64,000 bases of DNA from Crotalaria pallida (Eukaryota > Streptophyta > Magnoliopsida > Fabales > Fabaceae): contig CM075651.1 of assembly GCA_037953625.1 (NCBI GenBank), forward strand, positions 154,210,001 to 154,274,000. Reading direction: 5' to 3'. Below are positions 24,345 through 35,774 of the stretch, piece after piece. How positions within the stretch are numbered: position 1 is the first letter of the stretch; each line of letters starts with the position of its first letter. The translations under genes were made by a program, and so were the position numbers. The notes under the pieces were generated by a model. That model was not told the DNA's origin. It worked only from the letters and a program-made list of their open reading frames with translations, and made no database searches.

Positions 24345-25560
24345 TAACAAAGATAACGTTGACGAATGACTTCTGGACGTTTATTAAAAAAGAAAAATAA
24401 TTATTAAAAAACTAAATTTGATATATATTTTTTAATTTATCAAACACGTCATTTTTTTTATATATAAAAATCACTTTTTTAGTTATCTTAAACGATGCTT
24501 CATGAGCCTTTATAATCTTTTCCTACAAACCAAAATGTCAACAAGCTAGTCAATTGATTATTCACAACTAACAAAGGAAACTCAAAAGATAATAAATTAT
24601 GATAATAGATTTACAAAATCAACATACAAACAAACTTATACTATAAGAAAATGACATGTATTACTTGTTAATCAATCAATAATAAATAAATGATATATGT
24701 TCCTTCCTTTGTAATGTAAGCTTATTTGTAGGTTAATTTTATAAGTTTATCAATCATTATTGAAAAATAATTCATTAGACATTAAGTATACTCACTCATA
24801 TACTTATTATAAGTTACATTTTACAAAGTTTTAATAATTTTTTTTATAAGTTATTATGCAATTTTAATGTAATATTTTTTTTTCTCACATTTTACATTAT
24901 CAACTATTTTTTTCCATTGAGCTACAAATAATCAATTAGAAAATTAAATCAAGAGTATCAAATAGTTTGACTAAATTAAAAATTGGTTAGTTTTAATATA
25001 AAGTTGTAATATTTTGTTTAAAAGATCCAAACACTTAAATAATTTTAACTAATTTTTGTTTGTGATTAGGTTAATAATTATTTATAATAAAAATCGAATG
25101 GATATATTGTTGTTAAAAGATCCTTAATTTGACATTAAATATTTGACATCAAAATAATGATAGATCAGGATGTAATGACTTTACATAAATTTGATTCCAA
25201 AATTCATGAATATTAGATTATTCATATTTTTACTATAGAAAAAAATCAAAATAAAATCTAAAATTAAAATTGTGAAAAAAAAATCAAAATAAAATCTAAA
25301 ATTAAATTTGATAATGATTTTTTTAAATTGGTGAGTAGTAGAGTAGTCTATATGGTGTGTAGCTATTTTATTGTCTATTTTTGTTGTCAAAAGAAAAAGT
25401 GTTGCATACTTTAAAAAAATCCTCTTAGCAATAGAAAATAGGAGTACTTTTTTGTTAGTGTACAATACCCGCTGAGCTACCATGCTCGATTATTAAACTC
25501 CATAATCATCATAAAATTAAAAACAATCCCTGCCAGCGTAAGCAAAAAACAAGTTCATGA
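24345..25560. other. Gene-free AT-rich stretch upstream of DCR
   Basis: No element boundary or ORF of note; distal upstream region of the acyltransferase gene. Confidence 0.45.
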
Positions 25561-25581
25561 ACCCATACACCGTCCCTTACC

Positions 25582-25590
25582 TTATAAATA
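25582..25590 (+). promoter_or_regulatory. TATA box of the DCR gene
   Basis: TTATAAATA lies 198 bp before the ATG at 25788. A GA-repeat tract (25672-25708) falls in the inferred 5' leader. Confidence 0.6.
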
Positions 25591-25787
25591 CCAGCACACC
25601 ATGCTCATCTCATCTCACCTCACTCCTCACTTGCCAATTTCGAACACAACCAAGAAATTAAAGAGCAAGCGAGAGAGAGAGAGAGTGAGAGAGAGTGAGA
25701 GTGAGTGAGACAAAAAAAACAACAACTTCTCTTATCCAATCTCAACTAGTAAAAACCAAAACAGCAACAACAACCATAACCATAACC

Positions 25788-27248
25788 ATGCCTTCTTGTG
25801 AAACCACCTCATTGGTCTCAAAATGCACTGTTTTCCCAGACCAAAAGTCCACTCTTGGACACCTTAAACTCTCCGTTTCGGACCTTCCCATGCTTTCCTG
25901 CCACTACATCCAAAAAGGTTGTCTCTTCACTCCTCACCCTTCACTTCCCTCCAATTCCCTCATCCCACTCCTCAAATCCTCACTCTCTCGCACCCTCTCT
26001 GTTTTCCCTCCCCTCGCTGGCCGCTTTACTACCGACTCAGCCGGTTACGTCTACATCACTTGCAACGATGCTGGCGTTGATTTTCTCCACGCCAATGCAA
26101 CCGGTTACAAAATCTGTGACCTCCTGTCCCCACTCGATATTTCCCCATCTTTCAAGGAATTCTTCACCTTTGACCGCAAGGTCAGTTACAGCGGCCATTC
26201 CTCTCCGTTACTCGCTGTCCAGGTCACCGAACTCGCTGACGGCGTCTTCATTGGCTGCGCCGTTAATCACGCCGTCACTGACGGCACCTCTTTCTGGAAC
26301 TTCTTCAACACCTTTGCTCAAGTGACCAGAGGTGCCAGCAAGAGCCTCTACAAGGTTCCCGACTTCACCCGCGACAACATCCTCATCTCTAACGCCGTTC
26401 TCCGGTTACCGGAAGGTGGTCCAAAAGTAACATTCAACGCCGACGCGCCGTTACGCGAGAGAATCTTCAGTTTCAGCCGCGAAAGCATCCAGAAACTGAA
26501 ATCCATAGCCAATAACAGAAAATGGACCGATGCTAATAACGCCGTTGAGTTGATAATGAAACAGAGCAACGACTATAATATCCAGAAAGAGAACGGCAAA
26601 GTTGCGTCATCAATTTTCGACAGCTGGTTCAAAATCGGTGTTAATAGTAATTCAAAGCCTCAAAACGCGGTCGAAACGGTTGAGATTTCGTCGTTTCAGT
26701 CTCTTTGCGCTTTGCTGTGGCGTGCGGTGACACGCGCCAGGAAATTGCATCCATCGAAGACAACGACGTTTAGAATGGCGGTTAACTGTCGCCACCGGTT
26801 AGAACCGAGATTAGAGAGTTACTACTTCGGTAACGCGATTCAGAGCATTCCAACATATGCTTCTGCGGGAGAAGTGTTGTCCAGGGATCTACGGTGGTGC
26901 GCGGAGCAGCTGAATAAAAACGTGAGGGCGCACGATGACTCCGTGGTAAGGAAGTACGTAGAGGATTGGGAGAAGAATCCGAGGGTGTTCCCGTTGGGGA
27001 ATCCTGACGGTGCATCGATTACGATGGGTTCCTCTCCGAGATTCCCGATGTATGATAACGATTTCGGGTGGGGGAGGCCATTGGCGGTGAGGAGTGGAAA
27101 GGCGAATAAATTTGACGGTAAGATCTCGGCGTTTCCAGGGAGAGATGGAAGCGGAACCGTTGATTTGGAGGTTGTTTTGGCGCCTGAAACCATGGAGGGT
27201 GTTGAGTCTGATGCGGAGTTCATGCTTTACGCTACTCCTCAATTATGA
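25788..27248 (+). CDS. DCR: BAHD acyltransferase, DCR (DEFECTIVE IN CUTICULAR RIDGES) orthologue
   Basis: A single uninterrupted exon encodes 486 residues, against about 484 for Arabidopsis DCR. The catalytic BAHD motif HAVTD is at residues 161-165 and the structural motif DFGWG at 425-429. Also visible are KCTVFPDQKSTLG near the N terminus, FPPLAGR (73-79) and NCRHRL (333-338). The match to DCR runs end to end, not just through the motifs. DCR is a soluble acyl-CoA-dependent acyltransferase needed to build dihydroxypalmitate into cutin, so it acts in epidermal cuticle formation; that role is inferred from the family. The ATG at 25788 is chosen because the protein then begins MPS like DCR; an in-frame GTG at 25695 gives only a low-complexity extension. 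Coding GC is clearly above the flanks. A TATA box lies 198 bp upstream. Confidence 0.93.
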   Translation: MPSCETTSLVSKCTVFPDQKSTLGHLKLSVSDLPMLSCHYIQKGCLFTPHPSLPSNSLIPLLKSSLSRTLSVFPPLAGRFTTDSAGYVYITCNDAGVDFLHANATGYKICDLLSPLDISPSFKEFFTFDRKVSYSGHSSPLLAVQVTELADGVFIGCAVNHAVTDGTSFWNFFNTFAQVTRGASKSLYKVPDFTRDNILISNAVLRLPEGGPKVTFNADAPLRERIFSFSRESIQKLKSIANNRKWTDANNAVELIMKQSNDYNIQKENGKVASSIFDSWFKIGVNSNSKPQNAVETVEISSFQSLCALLWRAVTRARKLHPSKTTTFRMAVNCRHRLEPRLESYYFGNAIQSIPTYASAGEVLSRDLRWCAEQLNKNVRAHDDSVVRKYVEDWEKNPRVFPLGNPDGASITMGSSPRFPMYDNDFGWGRPLAVRSGKANKFDGKISAFPGRDGSGTVDLEVVLAPETMEGVESDAEFMLYATPQL

Positions 27249-27657
27249 CACGTGTTCAATTCTGATAAACTTAATAATTAATTAATTAAATTAAATAAAT
27301 AAATAAACTAATGAGGTTTAACTGCTTCTGTTGATCGTATTTGACTTGTGGGAGTGAGCGGCATGCTTCGGACGGCGGTGATTGGATCTAAGACAGTGGG
27401 AGAGTGGGGTGCCTTCTTATATTATGTTTTGCTAATGTTTCTATCTGGTCAGTTTAATTGTAATGTTGTTGCAAGTTTTAACAAGTGATTTGTTTCCCTT
27501 TCTTATGGAACATTTTGTGTGGTGTGAATTATATATTTTGAATTAATTTGATCATTAGGTTAGCTTGTGTCTTGTACACGTGCACACAATTTTGTTTTTA
27601 TGTTCAACTTAAATCAGGTTCCAACATTTACTGAAATGAAATGAAAGAATAATGTTA
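27249..27657 (+). other. 3' flank of DCR
   Basis: AATAAATAAATAAA (27293-27306) and later T-rich/TGT-rich runs fit a plant polyadenylation region. No coding signal follows. Confidence 0.4.
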
Positions 27658-27771
27658 TATGTATATTCAAAATTGATATTTAGATTATTTACTTGTTTTA
27701 TATATATAAATAATTTATTTCAACATATAGATATATATATATATCCAAATATCAATTTTGGATATACATTT
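27658..27771. mobile_element. Small palindromic MITE, copy B
   Basis: GTATATTCAAAATTGATATTTAGAT at the left is mirrored by ATCCAAATATCAATTTTGGATATAC at the right, the same ends as 12088-12208. It lies about 400 bp past the DCR stop. Confidence 0.65.
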
Positions 27772-28538
27772 GTTGTTGAAAAATAAAATTTTCCACTAAA
27801 ACAAGTTCGGGATGTATCAATTGAATAATGATTATTGTTATAACAATATTTGTGTTGTATTTAGACGATAAGACATGATTTGGATGTTAAATCATGATTT
27901 GATTTAAAGTCCGTACTTTGGTGTTAGATCAACCCTTCATTCCAAAATTGTCATCCAAACGTGATAAAACTGGAAGCACTTCTATATTTTATTTTTTATT
28001 ATTATTTTTTAAAAAGAAACACAGAATATGGAATTTGATTCAATGAAGGAGAATCTATTTTATGCTTAATTATCTTTATATCTTACTTCCTTAAGACTTG
28101 ACTATTGTTGAAGTCTTGTATCTGAACGGATAACTGAATCTAACACTTTTATTTTGATCACATTTTCACTTTAGCAATTGATATATACTCATCAACAACA
28201 TCATCATCAGATATGTATTAGATGATTTATATCATCCAAATTCAGATGTACAAAGTTTCCGGCCACACAACAAGTTGTCCACTTTTGCCTGTCTCGTATG
28301 TGCCCGTTGACTTTTACTGGGGGAAAAATTAGTTGGGAAAAAGGCCAAAAGAGTACCCTCAACATAAAACACCACAACGGGTAGTCGGGTACACTCACGG
28401 ACACAAGTGGCAATTAACATCAAAAAGTCCGAAACAAAGGGTGAAATAATTACTCCCTCCCTTCTTATTTGAAGAGAGAGAGAGCGCTCTCCAGAGAATG
28501 GGAACGACAATGTTGAAGGGAAAAGAGGAAAAAGAAAA
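27772..28538. other. Gene-free stretch
   Basis: Short overlapping minus-strand ORFs at 28207-28510 show no domain and no splice-linked partner. Confidence 0.4.
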
Positions 28539-29618
28539 GACTTTTTTACTTAAGTGAGGTAGTTTTACAAACAATTTACGTAAATAGGGTAGTTTTGAAA
28601 CTATTTACATAACATGGGTCAGTCAACAAAACTATTTACGAAAATGGGCAGTCAAAGTCAAAATTACAAAATCAAACAAGTTATCCCACATGACTTCTTC
28701 TAAAGAGTCATCTCACATGACTTATTCTAAAAGTCAAACAAGTCATCTCACATGACTTATTCTTCTGTTCCTACTTATCTGTCATATTTCAAACAAAACA
28801 CACCCTTTAAAAAACGAAATCATTACTTAGATTTCCAATACATTAATTATGTTTTTTTTTTCCGACTATACCTTTTCTTTCTCTGTAATTATTACTTTTT
28901 TTCCACTACTTACAAAAACCAATACCCTATTAAATAAGGGTAAACATGGAAAATAACATTTATTACACTATTGAAATCATGAAAAGGACAGATTAAAAAA
29001 ACAAAAAACTTATAAAAAAAGGACAGTTAATTAGAAACGGAGGGAGTACTTTAAATCTTCATTTTAAACAAATTATTGGTCTATTATTTGAGGTAATTTT
29101 TTTATATTTCATTTTCTTAATTTTTTAATTTTTTTATTTAAATTTATATGTACATATTTATTTTATTTTTAATTTTGTGCTTTTATTCATTATTATAATG
29201 TTTAGGTGTAATTTTTTTATGTTTTATATTTTATTTATAGAATTTTTTATTTTAATTTTTTTATATAGTTAATTTATTTTTAATTTTGTGCTTATATCTT
29301 TTTATTAATGTTTATCTAAGTAATGATTTCGTTTTTTAAAGGGTGTGTTTTGTTTGAAATATGACAGATAAGTAGGAACCGAGGGAGCAGAAGAATAAGT
29401 TATGTGGGATGACTTGTTTGACTTTTAGAATAAGTCATGTGAGATGACTCTTTAGAAGAAGTCATGTGGGATGACTTGTTTGACTTTTGTAATTTTGACT
29501 TTGACTGCCCCATTTTCGTAAATAGTTTTGTTGACTGCCCCATGTTATGTAAATAGTTTCAAAACTACCCTATTTACGTAAATTGTTTGTAAAACTACCT
29601 CACTTAAGTAAAAAAGCC
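28539..29618. mobile_element. Long-arm inverted-repeat (fold-back) element, 1.08 kb
   Basis: The arms (about 28539-28835 and 29316-29618) are almost perfect inverted repeats, starting G(A/G)CTTTTTTACTTAAGTGAGG. They contain repeated AGTCAT(C)TCACATGACTT units (at least three per arm) and blocks TTTACGTAAATAGGG and CATGGGTCAGTCAAC. A roughly 480-bp AT-rich centre includes a stowaway-type CGGAGGGAGTA end. A target duplication of A-rich sequence is possible but cannot be told from the A-rich flank. No coding capacity. Confidence 0.75.
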
Positions 29619-29689
29619 AAAAAAAAAAGAGAAGAAAATAGGGAGAGATTTGAGATTTGAAATTTGAAAAGTGAGCAATATTTTTGGAA

Positions 29690-30881
29690 GATTAAATTGT
29701 CACATTAGCCCCTCATTTTGTAATGAGTTTTCATTTTAGTCCTTGACTTTTTAATAATTCTTTTTAATCCCTCACTTTGAAAAAAGTTACTCACGTTAGT
29801 CCCTGGTAACGTTTTCCGTTTATAGACTTTAACGGGACCGTTAGTTTATAATATCGAATTTCATTTTAGTCCCTAACTTAAAAATTTTAATTCACTTTAG
29901 TCCCTCACTATAATAACAATGATGTTTCTTTCGTTTTTCTTCTTGTAGTGTGACTACCATAAAAATAAAGACTGTTCTTCTTACTATTCTATAAACTAAC
30001 TTTATAGTTTATATAAGCATTGACTACAGGTTTTGCACTTGAAAGTATTAATAGCAAAGTTTCTTCCGGAGAAGCATTTCAGAGTACATTATTTTATTAT
30101 CCATATAACTACTAGTGCTTTTTTAGTTCTCTATTTGATAGGCTTGTGTTTAACAAGGTATTTCATATCCACTTTACACTTATGAAATTTACACGTAGTT
30201 TGGTTTCAAAACTAAATTATTATTTGTATTGACAGATAAAACAAGCACTAAGTGGACGAGTTCGTATCTTGCTATCGGGAGTTGCTCCTTTGCCTAGGCA
30301 TGTGGAGGAATCTTTGAGGATAACTAGTGGATCTACATTATCACAAGGATATGGTATGACGTTTGAATATCATGCAAAAAAATTGGGGGAGTTTACAACA
30401 TTTTGGTGATGACTCTTAAACACAGAACTCGATAAAATATTTTTGAATCTAAGCTATTGATACATTCGGGTGCAAAGTTTGGAGTCAGTAATTATATGAA
30501 TTATAAAGTTAATTTACAAAATAGCAATAAGAACAGTCAATGTCTTTATGGTAGTCACACTACAAGAGAAAAGCGAAAGAAACATCATTGTTATTATAGT
30601 GAGGGACTAAAGTGAATTAAAATTTTTAAGTTAGGGACTAAAATGAAACACGATATAATGAGGGACTAAATTAAAGTGAATTAAAAATTTTAAGTTAGGG
30701 ACTGAAATGAAAATCGATATTATAGACTAACGGCCCCGTTAAAGTTTATAAACGGAAAACGTTACCAGGGATTAACATGAGTAACTTTTTTCAAAGTGAG
30801 GGACTAAAAAGGAATTATTGAAAAGTCAGGGACTAAAATAAAGCTCCTTACAAAGTGAGGGACTAAAGTGACAGTTTAGTC
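29690..30881. mobile_element. Pack-MULE-like TIR element with captured LACS exon, 1.19 kb
   Basis: Perfect 10-bp flanking repeats ATTTTTGGAA at 29680-29689 and 30882-30891 are typical of Mutator-like insertion. The arms (about 29690-30010 and 30535-30881) are long inverted repeats starting GATTAAATTGTCAC / GACTAAACTGTCAC and carry many (G)GGACTAAA motifs. Between the arms lies non-arm sequence that includes an exon of a host acyl-CoA synthetase with its splice sites (30236-30353). No transposase. The right arm carries an extra internal duplication of the AAAGTGAATTAAAATTTTTAAG segment. Confidence 0.85.
30236..30353 (+). pseudogene. Captured exon fragment of a long-chain acyl-CoA synthetase (LACS2-like)
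   Basis: A 118-bp open stretch is preceded by TTGTATTGACAG (acceptor) and followed by GTATGAC (donor), so a whole exon with its splice sites was taken. It reads IKQALSGRVRILLSGVAPL-PRHVEESLRITSGSTLSQGYG, the conserved LACS stretch around the SGAAPL and QGYGLTE motifs of the adenylate-forming superfamily. The GVAPL (usual GAAPL) and EESL (usual EEFL) changes suggest relaxed constraint. LACS enzymes activate fatty acids with CoA; this lone exon cannot. The closest relative by memory is the LACS2 type; the exact paralogue is uncertain. Confidence 0.8.
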
Positions 30882-30998
30882 ATTTTTGGAATTAAAAAAT
30901 GAGGTTAATAATAAGACTTTTGCTTTTCGGCTCCTATAAACGACTTGTTGGCCCCCATTTTCAATTTTTATTAACTAAAATACCCTTTTATGTGTTAT

Positions 30999-31185
30999 TA
31001 TTTTCGACTCTCAAGAATCAAAAAAAAATTGACTCTTGAGAGTCGAAAAATTAAACTACATACTATTTCTGACTCTCAAGAGTCAAAAAAAATTTGACTC
31101 TCGAAAGTCGGAAAATTAAACTACATGCTATTTCTGACTCTCAAGAGTCAAAATTTTTTTGACTCTTGCCAGTCGGAAAATCAAA
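30999..31185. repeat. Three tandem 63-bp units, each a hairpin of GACTCTCAAGAGTC
   Basis: Units begin at about 31000, 31065 and 31128. Each has (C/T)GACTCTCAAGARTC, a short A/T spacer and GACTCTTGAGAGTC or a near copy, then GAAAATTAAACTACATRC. One more such hairpin, inverted, lies at 31618-31672 near the other end of the element. Confidence 0.85.
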
Positions 31186-31533
31186 GTATATGCAGACCCT
31201 GTTAGAGAAAACCACCCCAAGACTTTATCCTCAATGATACTCATACCTAAGCCGAGGTACTGTGCCTGAGACTTTCATTCTATCAAGTATCAAGTTTGTT
31301 GCAACTAAATCCCATAAGTAGATAGAGATATCAAAAAAATTTCAGAAATAAGGTGGTACTACCCAATCAAGACCAAGAAACACAGAACAAAAATCGTGGG
31401 AGGTACGGTCAAAGAAGTATAATACAATAAACTTGATGGGCACTAACCAACCATGTTTTCCATAAAAAAAAAAATTATTGACATCTGTTCCTCTACTTCA
31501 AATTCTAACTCACCCTTTCAGACGATGCTCCTG

Positions 31534-31596
31534 TAATTAAGTTTGAAGCTGATGGTCTGCTAACTCTCCAGATGAACCCAAGGCTGAAAGTTTTCC
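31534..31596 (+). other. Possible captured exon, unidentified
   Basis: After TTTCAG the sequence reads openly as DAPVIKFEADGLLTLQMNPR. It has codon-like composition unlike the AT-rich arms, and then runs into the right arm. I do not recognise the family. It could be chance. Confidence 0.25.
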
Positions 31597-31881
31597 GACT
31601 GAAAGTATGCTAGGATTTTCCGACTTTCAAGAGTCAAAAATTTTTTTTACTCTTGAAAGTCGGAAATAGTAACACATAAAAGGGTATTTTAGTCCATAAA
31701 AATTAAAAATAAGACCAAAAATTTGTTTATGGGAGTCAAAAATAAAAGTCAATAATAAAATGCGGAATTCAAATTCTAGAACTCATGAAAAAAATTTACT
31801 GGAGCCTTAAGTCTTTTAACTAAAATTCTTAAATTCCTAAACTTTATAAAATTTACATAAAGTCTTTGAACTTTTAAATTA

Positions 31882-32154
31882 CTCCCTCCATCCCTAAATA
31901 TAAGATCCTTTTGACATTATTATTTTGTCCCTATTTATAAGATCATTTACCAATTTTCAATGATCATTAATTACTTTTTTCCACAAACACCCCTATTTAT
32001 TTATCACTTCTTAGATTCCCAATAATATTAATAAGGTTGATTTTGAAAATACATATCAAAAGTTCACATTTCTAATACAATTAACTAAATTATTCCACTT
32101 TCTTAATGGATATGAAATCTTCCAAATGGGTCTTATATTTAGGGACGGAGGGAG
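31882..32154. mobile_element. Stowaway-like MITE
   Basis: CTCCCTCCATCCCTAAATATAAG and CTTATATTTAGGGACGGAGGGAG, inverted; TA at the left flank, TC at the right. Confidence 0.85.
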
Positions 32155-32212
32155 TCTAAATTATCAGGATGGTTAACTATTTTGTTTGACATTAACATCA
32201 AAATAATTTGTA

Positions 32213-32484
32213 CTACCTCCGTACCTAATTATAAGGCCCTCTTGGGAGATTTCACGTCCATTAAGAAAGTGAAATAATTTAGGTAATTGTATTGGAAATG
32301 TGAACTTCTGATATGCATTTTCAAAATTACCCCTATTAATATTATTGGGAATCTAAAAGTGTTAAATAAATAAGGGTGTTTGTGGAAAAAAATAATTAAT
32401 GCTCATTGAAAATTGGTAAAGGGCCTTATAAATAGGGACAAAATAAAAGTATTAAGAGGGCCTTATAATCAGGGACGGAGGGAG
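32213..32484. mobile_element. Stowaway-like MITE
   Basis: CTACCTCCGTACCTAATTATAAGG and CCTTATAATCAGGGACGGAGGGAG, TA on both sides. Closely matches 15921-16193. Confidence 0.88.
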
Positions 32485-32589
32485 TAATTATATTGTTATG
32501 TTACGTATTATTACTGAAATAATTCTCAAAAGTAAAACTTATCACATTAACTAATAAAATGAGACAAATTGCAAGCATTTATTATTCTA

Positions 32590-32728
32590 CTCCCTCCGGT
32601 TCGAATTATAAGCAAAACTAACTAATTTTACGCTTATTAAGGAGGTTAGTTGATTGTATTTAATTTTCTTAAATTTATAAAAGAACAGAGGTATGTTTTT
32701 TGTTACTTATATTTCGAGCCGGAGGGAA
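32590..32728. mobile_element. Short Stowaway-like MITE, 139 bp
   Basis: CTCCCTCCGGTTCGAATTATAAG and TTATATTTCGAGCCGGAGGGA, inverted, with TA flanks. Related to 52371-52587 and 51683-51963 (shared AAGCAAAACTAACTAA). Confidence 0.8.
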
Positions 32729-32739
32729 TAGTGATTTAG

Positions 32740-34895
32740 AGTTCTTGTTGACCTCCAACAAATAAAAACCCTACTCTTGAGACTCAATTTCAATAGTTCT
32801 ACTATTGAGATTTCTCGATCAATATTTTAAAAGTGATATACTCTCTCCGTCTTTAATTATAAGACTCTCTTGAGTAAAAAATTTGGTCTTAAATATAAGA
32901 CCCTTTTGTAATTTTTTCCAAAATTACCCTTACATCTAATCATTGTGGTCTAAGTTTTTGTGAGAAGAAATAAATAAAATTGTATTGGAATATGAAATGA
33001 AGCTTGTTTATTTTAATAGAAAATATGCTGATGTGACTAATTATATGAGATGACATGTTTTTATTGGTTAAAAATTCGACGACACCGAAACTCGCTCTTT
33101 TACGACGGCACTGGAGAAACTCTCTCTTTTATGACGGGACCGGAGAAACTCTCTTACATCAATTATATGTTTGAAATAGTTTATATTATATTTCATCATG
33201 TTAATTATTATTATAGAGTTTGTTTCATATAATGCGTATGCTAGTAAAAAATTTCTTTGCTTATAAGTCACATGGTCCATAATGTTTGCTGAATAAGTAT
33301 GTACTTATTACCTAAGGCTAAGTTGCCTAATTTTTTTTCTTTTCTCTGATGTACTACCTTAAGGTGCCTAATTTAATGTATAGGGTCAAATTCTTTCAAA
33401 TCAAACATCTCATCTTATACAGTAAAAAAAAAACATGTCATCTTATCATCCCATAATGTTAAAGAATCATTAAATTCAAAATGAGATGAACAATGCATTT
33501 GCTTCTTTAAAATCAGTTGTCAATTTCTCCACATGTTATAGTTCCCTATGCCATTTATAGACCATATCCTACGCCGGCACATAGTAATGCAACCCTTTCA
33601 AGCCCCACAGCATTATTTGCAATAAGCATTAGGTTCTTGGATGTATCTCATCCACTGGGCTAGCTACCGCACAAAACAGCGAAGGTTCATGAAATAGTAA
33701 TGATGCATGGTACGTATAAGTCTACGTACGGTGCATCAATTTGATTTGGCATATGCGGTCCAACCAATGCAGCTTTCAATTCTGAGGTTCAAATTTAAAC
33801 CCCAAACGTATCTAGCTAGCAAATAAGGGTCCAAGATTTCTCATAACAATTTGCAGCGATACGGTCATACTTTCACTAACCTCAGTCAATTGAAAATGAT
33901 CTCGCGTGCCAAAGTTACACGCACCGGCCAGCCCAGGCATCTACAACTTGTATTGAAAAAAAAATGTTGCTCAATGACTCAAGATCCCTTTTTCATTTTG
34001 GGCTGTATAAAGGCCTAGGGGCTATGAAAGATAACCCACCCAAGTGACCTTTTTTTTCCTCTTAAAAAAGTTAGAGACATGTGAAATTGTCTTATTCAAA
34101 GTTAGCCATACAACAACTTTAGCAAATTACGGCACTTACCAATGAACCAAGACTAGGTAAAATTGGACAAGAAGACCTTTGAGTTTAGTTGACACTATGT
34201 GATGCTATTCACTTCACTCCCCCGTCCTTAATATTTTCTTTTGGAGTTTGTTTTTCTTATTTATAAAACTTGATTTAAATTTTCAATGATTTTTAATTGC
34301 TTATTTTCAAGAAGACTTATTTTATTTAATATTTTTAGAGTTTCAATAATATTTTTAAAAATAATTATGATTAGAAAATTTAAATATTTATATTTTTTAA
34401 TAAGGGTCTTTCTATCTTATGCATATGGTGTATAAGTTAATAAAACCTTAAAAAAAAGTATTTTTTGGAAACTGATACACTTAAATGAATTAAAAAATAA
34501 TTATTTAGTTTTCCATTACAATTTTACCATTAATATTCTCTTATTCTATGCATGAGGTGCATATGATAGAAAAACCATTTTAATAATACTAACAGAATTA
34601 ATAACTTTCTTTCTTTTTTTTTTGGTATAACAGAATTAATAACTTTCGTTAATAAACATAATTTGTTTTGAAGGATCTTACATTAATAACACTAGAGTAC
34701 ACAAAATAATTTCACAACAACTATAATCTAGTAAAAAATTTCACGAAACAAAAATATTTGTTAACTCGATGAAGAGTTAAGAAATTAAGCGTATTTAGAC
34801 ACTAAGTTCACCTCTATTTGTTATGCTACATGTGGCAATTCATTTTTCAACAATTTTTTTTTAATTTTTTTCATCCTCGAGATAGCATTTTTAAT
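32740..34895. other. Gene-free stretch
   Basis: A truncated MITE end (CTCTCTCCGTCTTTAATTATAAG) lies at 32842. The duplicated CTCTTTTAYGACGGSACYGGAGAAACTCTC phrase at 33091-33152 is a short local repeat. No host exon is seen. Confidence 0.45.
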
Positions 34896-35067
34896 AGGGT
34901 CTTGCTAATATAGGGCACTTTTTAAGCTATCCAATAAAAAACAAATTTTCATTGAAAATATTCACATAAAACTTTCAATTTTTATTGAATATCGCATTTT
35001 TCAATAACATTTTTACTTTTTTTGGTTTCTTAAAGAGTGCCCTTAAGACACTTATTAACATTTTCCT
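34896..35067. repeat. MITE family 'AGGGTCTTGCTAA...TTAGCATTTTCCTT', copy 1
   Basis: AGGGTCTTGCTAATATAGGGC at the left and GCCCTTAAGACACTTATTAAC at the right are inverted; the middle has ATTTTTCAATAAC. Related copies lie at about 38484-38663 and 43941-44092. Confidence 0.5.
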
Positions 35068-35482
35068 TTCTTATTTACCATTCTAAGTGATATTGTCAAC
35101 AAAATTCAATTTAAAATTATTTAATTTATAAGTTGATACCAAAATAATAATAATAATCATAGAATGGGTAACACGTTTTTCTTCCTATTAAGATTATAAG
35201 AAGAAAAAAATCTTTATTAGTAATCATAAATATAAGTAAAATTTACTAGCTTTCTATTATTAAATAAATAATATCTTTCCTAAAATAACTTTATTTCAAC
35301 TAATTGTCTCTCATTAAAAAAAAACTAATTGTCTCTGCTAATTTTTATTTATTTTTTAAGGATATATTCCTAAAATATCTATATATTTTATAAATTTAAT
35401 AAAAATTAAATATAATAGCAACTAATTTTTTTTAATAAGTATGAATTCATGTATACTATGGAATAAAACATACTAAATATTA

Positions 35483-35773
35483 CCTTTATCCTTAAATATA
35501 ACATCATTTCGACATTTTTATTTTGTCTCTATTTATAAGATCCTATATCAATTTTTCAATGACTATTAATTACTTTTTTTTTTCCACAAGCACCCTTACT
35601 GTATTTATTTAACACTTTTTAAATTCTCAATAATATTAATCGGAATAATTTTGAAAATACAGATCAAAAGTTCACATTTCCAATATAATTAACTAAATTA
35701 AATTTCTTAATCGTGATGAAATCTTGCAAAGGGTCCAATGTATGTACGTACCTATATATATGGACGGAGGGAG
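35483..35773. mobile_element. Stowaway-like MITE
   Basis: CCTTTATCCTTAAATATAA and CTATATATATGGACGGAGGGAG ends; the interior CAAGCACCCTTACTGTATTTATTTAACAC is shared with 47900-48173 and others. TA flanks. Confidence 0.75.
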
Positions 35774-35774
35774 T

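Larger units (their letters stand above)
30915..31750. mobile_element. TIR element with 8-bp TSD and internal hairpin repeats, 836 bp
   Basis: Perfect 8-bp repeats AATAATAA flank it (30907-30914, 31751-31758). The TIRs start GACTTTTGCTTTTCGGCTCC and, inverted, GACTTTTATTTTTGACTCCC and run for about 100 bp, sharing ACTAAAATACCCTTTTATGTGTTA. Just inside lie palindromic GACTCTCAAGAGTC units. The middle (31190-31600) is unlike the arms and may be captured host DNA. The 8-bp duplication would suit hAT, but the G-start TIRs resemble the MULE-like elements nearby. Confidence 0.75.

Noticed and set aside
25695..25787. N-terminal extension of the DCR frame from a GTG
   Set aside because: It starts with GTG, is low-complexity (Thr-rich, from the GA-repeat leader), and the family begins at the MPS of the ATG at 25788.
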